DNA from: Pseudomonas sp. WJP1
GTDB taxonomy: Bacteria > Pseudomonadota > Gammaproteobacteria > Pseudomonadales > Pseudomonadaceae
Direction: 5' to 3'
Length of the DNA: 64,000 nucleotides
Assembly (NCBI RefSeq): GCF_028471945.1
Contig: NZ_CP110128.1
Location: forward strand, 6,661,001-6,725,000
The notes under the pieces were generated by a model that worked only from the letters and a program-made list of their open reading frames with translations, searched no databases and was not told the DNA's origin. Below, piece by piece: positions 45,564 to 53,636 of the stretch (positions are counted from its first letter, which is position 1; every line of letters starts with the position of its first letter). Both the position numbers and the translations under genes were made by a program.

Positions 45564-45953
45564 TTATTGCAGCCGACTAGGCGTCGGGATAAACCGATCA
45601 CCCGCAATACGTATGAACTCCCGCAAGCTACGGCGCCCGACGTCCCGCCTGAATGTCGCAACAACGTACTTCGAGTTGACAGTGTTAATCACCCAGAACC
45701 TGCCTTCCTTCGTCACAGACTGGATGTCCGATGTCCGAATCAGACGACCATCCGCAAATCGTTGATATGGCCCTGGGCAAATGTGACTGAACACGACACC
45801 AATGGCGCTGCAGGCATAAATGTGAACATTCACCAGAAATGCAGTAACCAGCCCGTCGTAATCCTGGCTCGCTGCTTTGGCGAGGCGAAGCAGGTCAAAG
45901 TCCGAGTAGCGTTTCACGTGCAAATCGACTGCGACCGTGTTGATCTCTTCCAT
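45564..45953 (-). CDS. Small unknown protein
   Basis: A 129-residue protein, MEEINTVAVDLHVKRYSDFD at the start, with Cys/His-containing VHIYACSAIGVVFSHICPGP. It begins 2 bp after the stop of the upstream 156-aa gene, so the two are translationally linked. GAGGTTCG RBS. Function unknown. Confidence 0.55.
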   Translation of the reverse strand: MEEINTVAVDLHVKRYSDFDLLRLAKAASQDYDGLVTAFLVNVHIYACSAIGVVFSHICPGPYQRFADGRLIRTSDIQSVTKEGRFWVINTVNSKYVVATFRRDVGRRSLREFIRIAGDRFIPTPSRLQ

Positions 45954-45955
45954 GG

Positions 45956-46426
45956 TTACGAACCTCTCGATACAGGAGTTACGGTGGTCTCTGGAGCCGT
46001 CCTCCGGTATAGCTCCTTCAAGCCAGTCAGAGACTCAACATCCAAATCACGCTGATGAGTATTGACGTACACATCACCGCTCTCGACCTTCAAGACGCAG
46101 ATTGGCACTTCAGCCTGATTGAATCCCATGGCGAGCGAGGTCAGCTTCTCCATCCTCCAGCTAGACCCCTTGTTCATCCACCCTGGAGTGACGACTTGGA
46201 CTTCCTGCACGAGCAGGTTCTCGTTCTGAGAGACCAGCAGTTCAACCAGACGGGGCTCGTCGCTCAACATCTCCTCGTAAGCTACGAAGCGGTCTTCGTG
46301 TCGACGCTTCAGGCTCACGTGATACCAATGAGTGACTAGGGATCGCGACACCGCGTGAAAATGAGCGAGACCGTCCCCGAACATTCCCACCGGGCCGGCC
46401 TGATCTTGCATGCTAATCCTGAACAT
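45956..46426 (-). CDS. Small unknown protein
   Basis: A 156-residue protein whose start is not certain (46426, MFRISMQDQAGP; or 46411). It is rich in charged and aromatic residues, with segments HAVSRSLVTHWYHVSLKRRH and LVSQNENLLVQEVQVVTPGW. No family recognised. It is the upstream member of a two-gene unit with the 129-aa protein. Confidence 0.5.
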   Translation of the reverse strand: MFRISMQDQAGPVGMFGDGLAHFHAVSRSLVTHWYHVSLKRRHEDRFVAYEEMLSDEPRLVELLVSQNENLLVQEVQVVTPGWMNKGSSWRMEKLTSLAMGFNQAEVPICVLKVESGDVYVNTHQRDLDVESLTGLKELYRRTAPETTVTPVSRGS

Positions 46427-46468
46427 CGTGTATCTCGTGTAGAGCAGGCCCGCGAAGCGCTCCTGCGA

Positions 46469-46864
46469 TTAACATAAGCCAAATATTGTCTTCAGCGAGG
46501 CAGTCATCTCGCGCCCTTTTCCCACGAGCACGTACACCGTGTTTCGCGTCTCGAACAGGCAAACGCCATCGAATGATTTGCATAGGGTCGAGCGCACCCA
46601 CCCTCCAGGTGGGAACCGCCCGTGCCCGTCATAGATGACGCAATGCGCATACATGAACATCGGCTCAAGGCCTGCTGCACGAACTCGGGCAAGCGATTCA
46701 GCAGGTTCGCCCACGTGGAAGATGAGCCAATCTTCGACTGTGCAGTACGCCTTGCGAGGAAAGCGCTCAGCCACTAATGCCTCTATCTCGGCAGGCGACA
46801 GCGATGTGCCAGCTGAGGAAACCTGGCCATCCTGCAGCAATCCAGGCTCTGAAGAATTACTCAT
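46469..46864 (-). CDS. DUF6957-like small protein
   Basis: A 131-residue protein. It contains ERFPRKAYCTVEDWLIFHV, MYAHCVIYDGHGRFPPGGWV, RSTLCKSF and FETRNTVYVLVGKGRE, a pattern I associate with the Pseudomonas DUF6957 family found in accessory regions. Function unknown. RBS GGGAG lies 10 nt before the ATG. It is divergent from the XRE regulator. Confidence 0.6.
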   Translation of the reverse strand: MSNSSEPGLLQDGQVSSAGTSLSPAEIEALVAERFPRKAYCTVEDWLIFHVGEPAESLARVRAAGLEPMFMYAHCVIYDGHGRFPPGGWVRSTLCKSFDGVCLFETRNTVYVLVGKGREMTASLKTIFGLC

Positions 46865-47023
46865 AAATTGCAGCTCCCAAAATCAGCGGAAAGAAAACGG
46901 AGCTTTCTGCAAGCGCTAATCAGCAAGCGATCACGGCTAAAAGGCCATCGCAATGACTATATACATTTGTTTGGCCTCTATCAAACCCGGCATACCGTCC
47001 TCTTTTTCGGAGGGGATGCTCTG

Positions 47024-47479
47024 ATGTCTTTGCGCAAGGCTTACGCGGCGACGTTGCAGTGGCTGAGGGTAAGGCGTGGCTTATCGCAGGCTGATTTTCA
47101 GGATAAGGCTGATCAAGGTCACATTAGTCGGCTGGAAGCCTCAGCGGTCTCAGTCAGCGTCGATCTCAGTGCAGATCTAGCTCAGGCTCTGGGCCTTCGA
47201 CCTCTGTCGTTTCTTACGCTTGTGGCTGCGGCGGATGAGGGTAAGACAGCGCGCTCCGCCTTGAACGAAGCTCTTGCCGAGTTGCAGCAACTCGGCGTAT
47301 TGGACGAGGTTCTGCCACGTGAGCCTCAAACACTTGTCCCACCCCAAACAGCGGCGGTGGCAGAGAAACTGAGAAAGGTAAAGGAACTGAAACGCGCAGG
47401 GCTCACGCAAACTGAAATCAGCGAGCAGCTGGGAATGCCCAGAACTACCGTCCGGCGGCTATGGCATGCTGAAGATTGA
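47024..47479 (+). CDS. XRE-family HTH regulator
   Basis: A 151-residue DNA-binding protein. The N-terminal HTH is YAATLQWLRVRRGLSQADFQ, with DQGHISRLEASAVSVS; a second HTH of Hin/transposase-like form lies at the C-terminus (GLTQTEISEQLGMPRTTVRR then LWHAED). The start at 47024 is supported by CGGAGGGGATGCTCTG upstream; a longer ORF from 46868 lacks an RBS. It probably regulates island genes. Confidence 0.78.
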   Translation: MSLRKAYAATLQWLRVRRGLSQADFQDKADQGHISRLEASAVSVSVDLSADLAQALGLRPLSFLTLVAAADEGKTARSALNEALAELQQLGVLDEVLPREPQTLVPPQTAAVAEKLRKVKELKRAGLTQTEISEQLGMPRTTVRRLWHAED

Positions 47480-47730
47480 TTCAGGGTGTCCAAACCCATC
47501 ACTGATGAAGGTATCAGCGCTGATGGTTCCGTGGTGGGTACTGACCACAGTGAACTCCCGGTGCGTCCTTGCCACGTTTCAGAGAGGAAACGGACGTGCG
47601 AGTCTTCGCCAGTTCCAGCCCACGCTCTAGTATGCTTGTGACCGCCCGGCCAGCTCATGCCCAACATAAACTCTCCGAACGGCATACTGCTCGCCAAACA
47701 GTCGTTGCGCTTGACGCTGAAGATCCCGGC

Positions 47731-48765
47731 TTAAATAGTTTTGAACGGTTTGAAAAGCTTTTCCGGTGCAAGAAACAGCCTCCCTCGTGTCCGTGAGAAG
47801 GCAACGTAGAGTTTGTTTTTTGTCTGTGGGGGGAGCGCGGCGAGCGAAGATGTTTCGTAGACCTTCCAGTGAGTAGCACCTAGCACAACGCACACATCGT
47901 TGTAGTGATCCAGCCCTTTACTGGCGCCCCAGTTGTTGGACAGACATCCGTACTTGTAATGCTCCTGGTAGAACAGCTTCACCACGCTGGCGTCCGCGTG
48001 CACGGCGTTAGCATCCGCTTGACTGGCCAGAGGAATGATTTGGGTTTCATACGTATGCTGTGACTGCATATCAATCTGCAGATGTGCACGAATAAAATCA
48101 CATACGGTGACACCACACCTCCAGCTTCGACTCAATGTCTCTTTGTCGACAGTCACTCCCGCCTTTTGAAAAAGCTTTTCGTATTTCCCAATGTCAGCGT
48201 GTAGCGAGCTGTTCACGTTTCCATCACGACTGGTGTCGAACGTATGTTGGTAGAAGTCACCTACAAACAGCATCTCAAGTTTGGCTTTCGCCAATGCCAT
48301 TAGCAGGTTGAAGTCATGGCCTGCTAGATCTTGAACTTCGTCAACATAAAACTCATCGTAAAAGCGCTCCATTCGCGCCATCACGTCAGGAATTGCACCA
48401 GCGGTCTCTAAAAGCTTTGCGAGGCGGTTGTGGTACAGGCTGCCACTCGTAGTGGCGTAATACGCCATATTGTCCCGCTTGAGCTTTAGCGTACGGGCGT
48501 GCGGAGCTCGAAAGCTGATTCCTCGCGTCTCCAAATGTACCTGCAGCAGAGGGCGATAGCAGAAGCTATAGAGGAACGTGAAATAACTCAGCAGGTTGAT
48601 GTTTTTTGGGACATGGCCAAACCGTTTGATGATGCTATCGCGCAAGTGGCGATAGTTGTTCTCAGTATAGGTGATTATCAGTGCGCGCTTTTCTAGGCTC
48701 AGACGCTTCACTAGCAAGGTGGTCTTCCCTGACCCTGCCACAGCGAACATCACTCGTTTATCCAT
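47731..48765 (-). CDS. gajB: Compact UvrD/Rep-like helicase (GajB-like)
   Basis: A 344-residue SF1 helicase-type protein. Walker A MFAVAGSGKTTLLVKR is at the very N-terminus, Walker B FYVDEVQDLAGHDF near the middle and motif VI VAFSRTRGRLFL near the end. It is shorter than the usual ~500-residue GajB, with the 2B-type insertion region apparently missing. It starts 16 bp inside the upstream nuclease gene, with a GGAGG RBS, so the two are coupled. The pairing of an OLD/TOPRIM protein with UvrD is the Gabija arrangement (class 2 OLD). Confidence 0.75.
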   Translation of the reverse strand: MDKRVMFAVAGSGKTTLLVKRLSLEKRALIITYTENNYRHLRDSIIKRFGHVPKNINLLSYFTFLYSFCYRPLLQVHLETRGISFRAPHARTLKLKRDNMAYYATTSGSLYHNRLAKLLETAGAIPDVMARMERFYDEFYVDEVQDLAGHDFNLLMALAKAKLEMLFVGDFYQHTFDTSRDGNVNSSLHADIGKYEKLFQKAGVTVDKETLSRSWRCGVTVCDFIRAHLQIDMQSQHTYETQIIPLASQADANAVHADASVVKLFYQEHYKYGCLSNNWGASKGLDHYNDVCVVLGATHWKVYETSSLAALPPQTKNKLYVAFSRTRGRLFLAPEKLFKPFKTI

Positions 48766-50312
48766 TGGATTGCCTCCGCGATGTAGGCAGGAACGGTGAG
48801 CTCGCCTGGCTTTCCCTTGAGCAGCTCAAACGCGGCTTCTGCCTTGTTTGCCAGCATGTATTCCAAGGGTGAAAGGGTTTTTCGTCCTGGGCCGAAGACG
48901 GCCTTGCAGGTTTCCACGTTGTCGTTGTGCAACCCTATTTCGAAGGTTGAACGGTCATTGTCTTCGTCGGCAAAGACTTTGGCATTGTCCGAAGCGAAGT
49001 CGACGTAATTTTCTATGCAGTTTTTCTGATAATTCTTGTCATTGTCTCGTATGGCTGCGACTCGGATTCCAAGCAGGTTAGCGAGCTCCATGTACCTTTT
49101 GAAGCTGGTGCCGCCAATAGAGATTATGTGAACGTCATCGACATGCGGCAGACGCCCATTGGTGCATTGCTTGTAGAATTCTTCCACCAGGATGAATTCC
49201 GCATCACCTTCAACCAATATCACCTTCTTCGAAAGCGCGAACTCCAGGACATTGTTGTCAGGGGCCTTCATGAAGAATTCTGCGGTGTCAGGTGATAGGG
49301 CTTTAAGTGAGCCAGCAGCTGCATTCGGGCCGATCAAAAGGGCATGACGAAGATCAAGCCTTGAGCAAATATGGCTGCTGTGGGTTGCGATGAAAAGCTG
49401 TGTGCTTTCGTTCTCCGCTAGCTTGGCGACAAGTGCTTTCATAGAGGAATGGCTGAGATGGTTTTCAGGCTCCTCCAATAGCATTACATCTAAGCCTCCT
49501 TGCTTGTGCTTGCTCAGCGCAAATTCGGTCTTGATGAAGCACTGCCTTCCTTTCCCATGGTTCTCAAGCGGAATATTGTCTTCCGTGATGATTAGGTCAG
49601 TTTCCAGGTTCGACCGGACGCTACTCCGTACGTCAAATTGATACGCGGGTAGGTCAGCGTTGAGCGCTGCGAGATGTTGTCCTGTAAATGCATGCTTACC
49701 TTGGCGATACAGGTTCTCAAGCTTATAGCGGTCTTCAACGGGGGCGTTGAAAGCGTACACGGCTCGGGTGTATTCACGAGATGCGTGGTCGCCATCAATA
49801 CGTGAACCGTCTAGCATCATGTGCTTGATGGGGCGGTTGAACGCTGCATAGGGCCTGCCGGCAAACGTTTCAAACCGCACCGCGTAATATTCGAATGGGA
49901 AGTTCGGCTGATCATCAGCCAAGATGGCTTGCACCGCTTCGCCATACTCGGCCATCACCGCAAGGATCATGCGCACACCGTCAGTCTGGCGCTGGTGGGC
50001 GTTGTTCGTTCCATACAGGCTTTCGTCGTCACTTTCCTCTAGGAAAACGTCGACTATCAGCTCAGGTAGTTTCTCTAGGCTCTTCTCCCCAGCAAGGAAC
50101 GTGGTCACCGAATCCTTGTTGAGCAGAGTTTCAGCACCCAGAGCTTCGATTCGATTGCGACTTCCACCGAGCGCGAGGTCTAGGGCGAGCAAAATGCTGC
50201 TTTTTCCTGCCTCATTGTTGCCAATCAGCACGGTTTTCCCAGGCTCGAAATCGAGCGTGAGAGATTTGAATTTTTTGAAGTTCTGGATTACCACTTTCCT
50301 TATGGTGTGCAT
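48750..50312 (-). CDS. gajA: OLD-family nuclease (GajA-like), Gabija-type
   Basis: A 520-residue ABC-ATPase/TOPRIM protein. Walker A is VLIGNNEAGKSSILLALD, the Walker B-like region VMLLEEPENHLSHSS, and TOPRIM motifs ILVEGDAEFILVEEF and VAAIRDNDKNYQ are present. The start at 50312 (MHTIRKVVIQNFKKFKSLTL) is preferred to the upstream 50357. With the overlapping UvrD-like gene it forms a Gabija-like two-gene defence system, in which the nuclease is activated when phage depletes nucleotides. Divergence from canonical GajA not measured. Confidence 0.8.
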   Translation of the reverse strand: MHTIRKVVIQNFKKFKSLTLDFEPGKTVLIGNNEAGKSSILLALDLALGGSRNRIEALGAETLLNKDSVTTFLAGEKSLEKLPELIVDVFLEESDDESLYGTNNAHQRQTDGVRMILAVMAEYGEAVQAILADDQPNFPFEYYAVRFETFAGRPYAAFNRPIKHMMLDGSRIDGDHASREYTRAVYAFNAPVEDRYKLENLYRQGKHAFTGQHLAALNADLPAYQFDVRSSVRSNLETDLIITEDNIPLENHGKGRQCFIKTEFALSKHKQGGLDVMLLEEPENHLSHSSMKALVAKLAENESTQLFIATHSSHICSRLDLRHALLIGPNAAAGSLKALSPDTAEFFMKAPDNNVLEFALSKKVILVEGDAEFILVEEFYKQCTNGRLPHVDDVHIISIGGTSFKRYMELANLLGIRVAAIRDNDKNYQKNCIENYVDFASDNAKVFADEDNDRSTFEIGLHNDNVETCKAVFGPGRKTLSPLEYMLANKAEAAFELLKGKPGELTVPAYIAEAIQWINE

Positions 50313-50641
50313 GTCTAGCCCTGAGTTGGAAAAGTCAAAAAAATGAGGGTGAACCACCTGAGGTGCAGAGTCAGATTGGTTGCGGATTCATAGCCAGTAC
50401 CTAGCTATCTGCAAGGAAACCTATCGTCACGAGGTGGCCTAGTCCACCGATTTTTATGTATCCAAAGCGCCGGGCGTGTCTTCTCCATCGGCACGTCATT
50501 GAAGTTATATTTGCAGAGTCAACTCCGCCTTGAACACAAGGTCGATGGATGCGACATCAGGCGGCACAAGCTCGGCATGCCCTTTTTTCGTGACGCCGCT
50601 GCGAAATTGTAATCCTCGGCAAGACGTCATCAGATAATCGC
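50313..50641. other. Intergenic, nothing recognised
   Basis: 329 bp between the Gabija-like nuclease start and the SH3b gene stop. It must contain the promoter of the nuclease operon on the minus strand; I could not pick -10/-35 elements with confidence. Confidence 0.4.
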
Positions 50642-51175
50642 TCAAACGCCGTAGCGCTTGTTTCCTCCTGAAGTAATGCAGTACCTACCGCCCCTTGGCC
50701 CTATGCAAACTGTTCCAGAAGAACATGGGCACGAGGAACCGTAAGCTGGAGTCTGTTGACGAGAAGGCTGTGGAAGCTGGGCCGACGGTCTGGGCTTCGA
50801 AACAACGTAGCAGCCTGACCCGCTGCACAGATTTTTGGACGAAAGCCATTTCGAAGATTGACCATCAATGCTGATGCGCGCCCATTCATTCCGCGTCTCG
50901 AAGACCTGAACCTTTTCACCGCGTTTCAACTTTGAGACGACCTTACCGCCTGGTTGATCCCGAACATTCAGATTATCTGCGCTCACAAAGTGCTCAGTTG
51001 CGGAAGCAGGGGCCGGGGCTGACGGTGAGGCCGTGGAAATCGACGCTAGCGTATTCGGCGTGCTCAGAGCGTATGGCTGTACCGGGGCTGGAGGCGCGTC
51101 TTTGTTCCCCATCACCCACAGGACGGCAAAAAGAATCAGGAGTGGGACAAACCATGACTGGGACTTCTTACGCAT
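50642..51175 (-). CDS. Membrane-anchored or exported SH3b-domain protein
   Basis: A 177-residue protein (start at MRKKSQSWF, 51175; an upstream ATG at 51190 is possible). A hydrophobic N-terminal segment FVPLLILFAVLWVMG is followed by a Pro/Ala/Ser-rich linker and an SH3b domain: NLNVRDQPGGKVVSKLKRGE, KVQVFETRNEWARISI. The Cys-rich C-terminus contains CPCSSGTVCIGPRGGRYCIT. The type occurs as an accessory envelope protein near nucleases in island DNA. Role unknown. Confidence 0.65.
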   Translation of the reverse strand: MRKKSQSWFVPLLILFAVLWVMGNKDAPPAPVQPYALSTPNTLASISTASPSAPAPASATEHFVSADNLNVRDQPGGKVVSKLKRGEKVQVFETRNEWARISIDGQSSKWLSSKNLCSGSGCYVVSKPRPSAQLPQPSRQQTPAYGSSCPCSSGTVCIGPRGGRYCITSGGNKRYGV

Positions 51176-51235
51176 ATCCATTGCTCTCATTCGGCACGCA
51201 ATAAAGAGGCTGTGCTATTGGCCACCTGACGTCAT

Positions 51236-51481
51236 TCACCGCAGCATCTGGCACACCTTTCTCGCTGAAAGTGTAGTGTTTTCGTTGAAGTTACCTACTA
51301 GAGATGAACGAGCAGCTGCTTTTGCCTCTTGTAGTATCTGCTCAGCGTACATAGCCAGATCATCATCTGGCAGCGGGTAGCCTGCAGCGGATAGAGATTC
51401 GGCACGCTTTTCAATTAGCAGACGCTTGGGATCGCGAACCGTTTGGTAGGCTCTGCCTGGTACACGTCGAGTTGTGTCCAT
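51236..51481 (-). CDS. Small unknown protein (81 aa)
   Basis: Starting MDTTRRVPGRAYQTVRDPKR, with AGGGGGG eight nt before the ATG at 51481 (a longer ORF reaching 51577 lacks an RBS). Polar, helical C-terminus (YAEQILQEAKAAARSSLVG). Not recognised. Confidence 0.5.
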   Translation of the reverse strand: MDTTRRVPGRAYQTVRDPKRLLIEKRAESLSAAGYPLPDDDLAMYAEQILQEAKAAARSSLVGNFNENTTLSARKVCQMLR

Positions 51482-51631
51482 TCGCGGCCCCCCTGAAGGC
51501 CGATGACTAAGAGCGACTAAATTACTTTTAGAACGATAACAGAACGCTCTGAAAAGCGATGCTCCGCTGCGAGTCATGAGGGAGGGTGCGTTACGATCTA
51601 TGCTTCACAGAGGCGTAAACACCAAGCAAGC

Positions 51632-51726
51632 GGGGCGCGCAGGCGTGAGGGATGCGAGCCCGCAGGGGTGAGACACGCCTTGGCGGGGCTCGATTTACGG
51701 CAGCCTGACGCCGCAGGCGGCACGCC
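51632..51726 (+). repeat. Multi-hairpin structured repeat, copy C
   Basis: Same orientation as copy B. Features GCGTGAGGGATGCGAGCCCG, hairpin CGCC/GGCG with TT between, the word ATTTACGGCAGCC and a terminal hairpin CGCCGCAGGCG. It lies 36 bp before the start of the next gene, so it may sit in its mRNA leader. More diverged than A and B from each other. Confidence 0.5.
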
Positions 51727-51762
51727 ATCAGCGCCACCTCGCTTAAGCAAGAGGTATCCCCA

Positions 51763-52170
51763 ATGCCCGACGATGAACTCCGCGAGCTGGAAGCAAAGAG
51801 GCGAAAGGCTTTGTGGATGCTTGCGAACGTATCTCCAGGCGATTCGAAGGCATTCGATGCCTTGTCCATCCTTGATGATCTTGAACTTCAAGAGCGAAAA
51901 GACTCCCCTCATACTGACAAGGGGCTTGAGCTCAACAGGGTTCTGGATTGTGTCACGGTGCAGCATCACCACTCCGGAATCGACATCATCTTGGAGCAGA
52001 CTATCCCGCAGCCCTGGAGGGAGCGCTTCGTTCAGGCAAGCGTAGGGTCGACCAGGTTGGTAGATGGCCCTTATGCGGGGGATTGGTATAAGTTTCTCAG
52101 TGGCTGGGAGGCAGAGATGCGACACCTCGAGGCACACAGAGCTGCCAGCAGTAAGCCCAAGCTGGATTGA
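51763..52170 (+). CDS. Small unknown protein (135 aa)
   Basis: Begins MPDDELRELEAKRRKALWML; acidic to neutral, helical. No domain recognised. AAGAGG upstream as RBS. It starts just after structured repeat C and is followed 18 bp later by a 68-aa ORF on the same strand, probably one unit. Confidence 0.5.
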   Translation: MPDDELRELEAKRRKALWMLANVSPGDSKAFDALSILDDLELQERKDSPHTDKGLELNRVLDCVTVQHHHSGIDIILEQTIPQPWRERFVQASVGSTRLVDGPYAGDWYKFLSGWEAEMRHLEAHRAASSKPKLD

Positions 52171-52188
52171 TGCAGACGGAGAATAGAT

Positions 52189-52395
52189 GTGGAACGAGAC
52201 AGCGATGACACCGTGTATTGCGATATCCAAATGCCGGTGGCTCAAGGGCGGGAGCTATTGGCGTTAGTTAATGCCCTGCGAGAGTCGAAAGCCCATCCAC
52301 GTCTCGACAGAGTCTTCGAACACATGCAGTACGAGCTCAGTACGTCCATCGATATCGTGGATAACCCGCCAACGTGGGGGCCTTGGTGCCAGTGA
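52189..52395 (+). CDS. Small unknown protein (68 aa)
   Basis: GTG start, residues MERDSDDTVYCDIQMPVAQG; GGAG lies upstream. Acidic, with NALRESKAHPRLDRVFEHM. No family recognised. Located 18 bp after the 135-aa gene on the same strand. Confidence 0.45.
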   Translation: MERDSDDTVYCDIQMPVAQGRELLALVNALRESKAHPRLDRVFEHMQYELSTSIDIVDNPPTWGPWCQ

Positions 52396-52410
52396 GCCGT
52401 ACTACTCCGC

Positions 52411-52845
52411 TCACAACCCCAGATCAGCCTCAACCTTGATACCGCGAAGCTTTCTAGGAAGTGCATTCGGGGGGCACCACTCAAGTGCTCTGGAGATGCA
52501 CAGATGCCAGATCTCAACCTGGACATAAAGGACATCATCAGCCGTGTCCAGAGGCATCAACCCACGCGGCCTCAGCACCTGCCTAAGAACGTTTATGACG
52601 CCCCGAGGGTAACGACCGCGCCCTTGAGCATTTGAAACTGCCGCGTACCGGAAGCGACCGGCATCGCGATAGCCATCAGCGACCATTTTCAGCCGTTTTC
52701 GTAGTTCCTTTTTGCTCATCCTAGGCGCGACTGTCCACCAGATGAGTTCCACCTCTTCTAGATCCATTCCCTCTGGTGGGATGTCACCGTAATCTTCGTA
52801 CTGCTCAAGCGGAACCGGACGAGCCTTTCTGTTTTGTAGAGACAT
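52411..52845 (-). CDS. Small unknown protein (144 aa)
   Basis: ATG at 52845 preferred (the first codon of the longer frame is TTG). Contains APRMSKKELRKRLKMVADGY and a Trp/Cys-containing C-terminus (VEIWHLCISRALEWCPP). No clear RBS. Convergent with the small genes to its left. Not recognised. Confidence 0.5.
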   Translation of the reverse strand: MSLQNRKARPVPLEQYEDYGDIPPEGMDLEEVELIWWTVAPRMSKKELRKRLKMVADGYRDAGRFRYAAVSNAQGRGRYPRGVINVLRQVLRPRGLMPLDTADDVLYVQVEIWHLCISRALEWCPPNALPRKLRGIKVEADLGL

Positions 52846-52973
52846 CAAAGGGGAGCCCGCTGAATTCGGAAAAAATCGTACGTTAAGGATTTTCGGGCTG
52901 CCATAGTAGCCAAAATTCTTTCCTCCAGCCTGTGGCCAGATCGTACTGCGCAGTGTTCAGCTTCTCTGCGTTC

Positions 52974-53348
52974 CTACTGCTGCTGTTGTATTTGCAGGCG
53001 CAGTTGTCTCAGGCTCTCTTGCCGCTCCAGGCGCCGTTGCTGTTTCTGTTCATCATCCTGTTCCAGACCCTGTTGCCGCTCCTGTTCATCATTACGATCA
53101 GATTGGTCTTGGAGATAGTTTCCTATGGACTGGATGGCGCTAGCGGCAGCACCTGTGTTCGTGTGATCTGCAGCTGAATTTTTCCTGTTTTTGTAGTCGA
53201 GCTGGTCGGGATTTGGATCACAGTAATTCTTACCTCCACGGGTAACAGGATTAGTGCAATCCATGTCAGATCCCATAGCCGAAGAACCTGCGGTCATAGC
53301 AAATGCTAGGGCAATCACCCTGACAATAATCGCGGTTGTGGTGTGCAT
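52974..53348 (-). CDS. Small exported protein
   Basis: Start at 53348 has a GGAGCTCAGAA RBS. The N-terminus is a signal peptide (MHTTTAIIVRVIALAFAMTA then GSSAMG). The mature part contains CTNPVTRGGKNYCDPN (possible disulfide) and ends in a very Gln-rich coiled tail (QRRLERQESLRQLRLQIQQQ). 124 residues, no family recognised. A longer frame reaching 53423 is unlikely. Confidence 0.55.
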   Translation of the reverse strand: MHTTTAIIVRVIALAFAMTAGSSAMGSDMDCTNPVTRGGKNYCDPNPDQLDYKNRKNSAADHTNTGAAASAIQSIGNYLQDQSDRNDEQERQQGLEQDDEQKQQRRLERQESLRQLRLQIQQQQ

Positions 53349-53636
53349 TTCTGAGCTCCATGCGGGCTGATTTTTCGGAGTATTATTCAGATTTTCTGGG
53401 TTCGCTAGCGAGAAACCACTCAATGTGTTGAGCAGGTTCTCAAATGATGGTCGTGCCTGAGTTCAAACGAGCCGAAATTACGACTGTTTTCAACAGAATA
53501 GGTCGGTAGCAGCCGTTGGCGATTGACCGCCGCAGCCAAAAGCAGGGCGATGATAATAAAAACTCCCCCATCATTTTCCTTTCCCTTGTCTATAACTTTA
53601 TAACGGCACCTCCATCCACGACCTGCGAGCGTCTCT

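Noticed and set aside
51598..52245. A 215-aa minus-strand ORF
   Set aside because: It is antisense to two plus-strand genes that have RBS and to structured repeat C; composition suggests a shadow frame.
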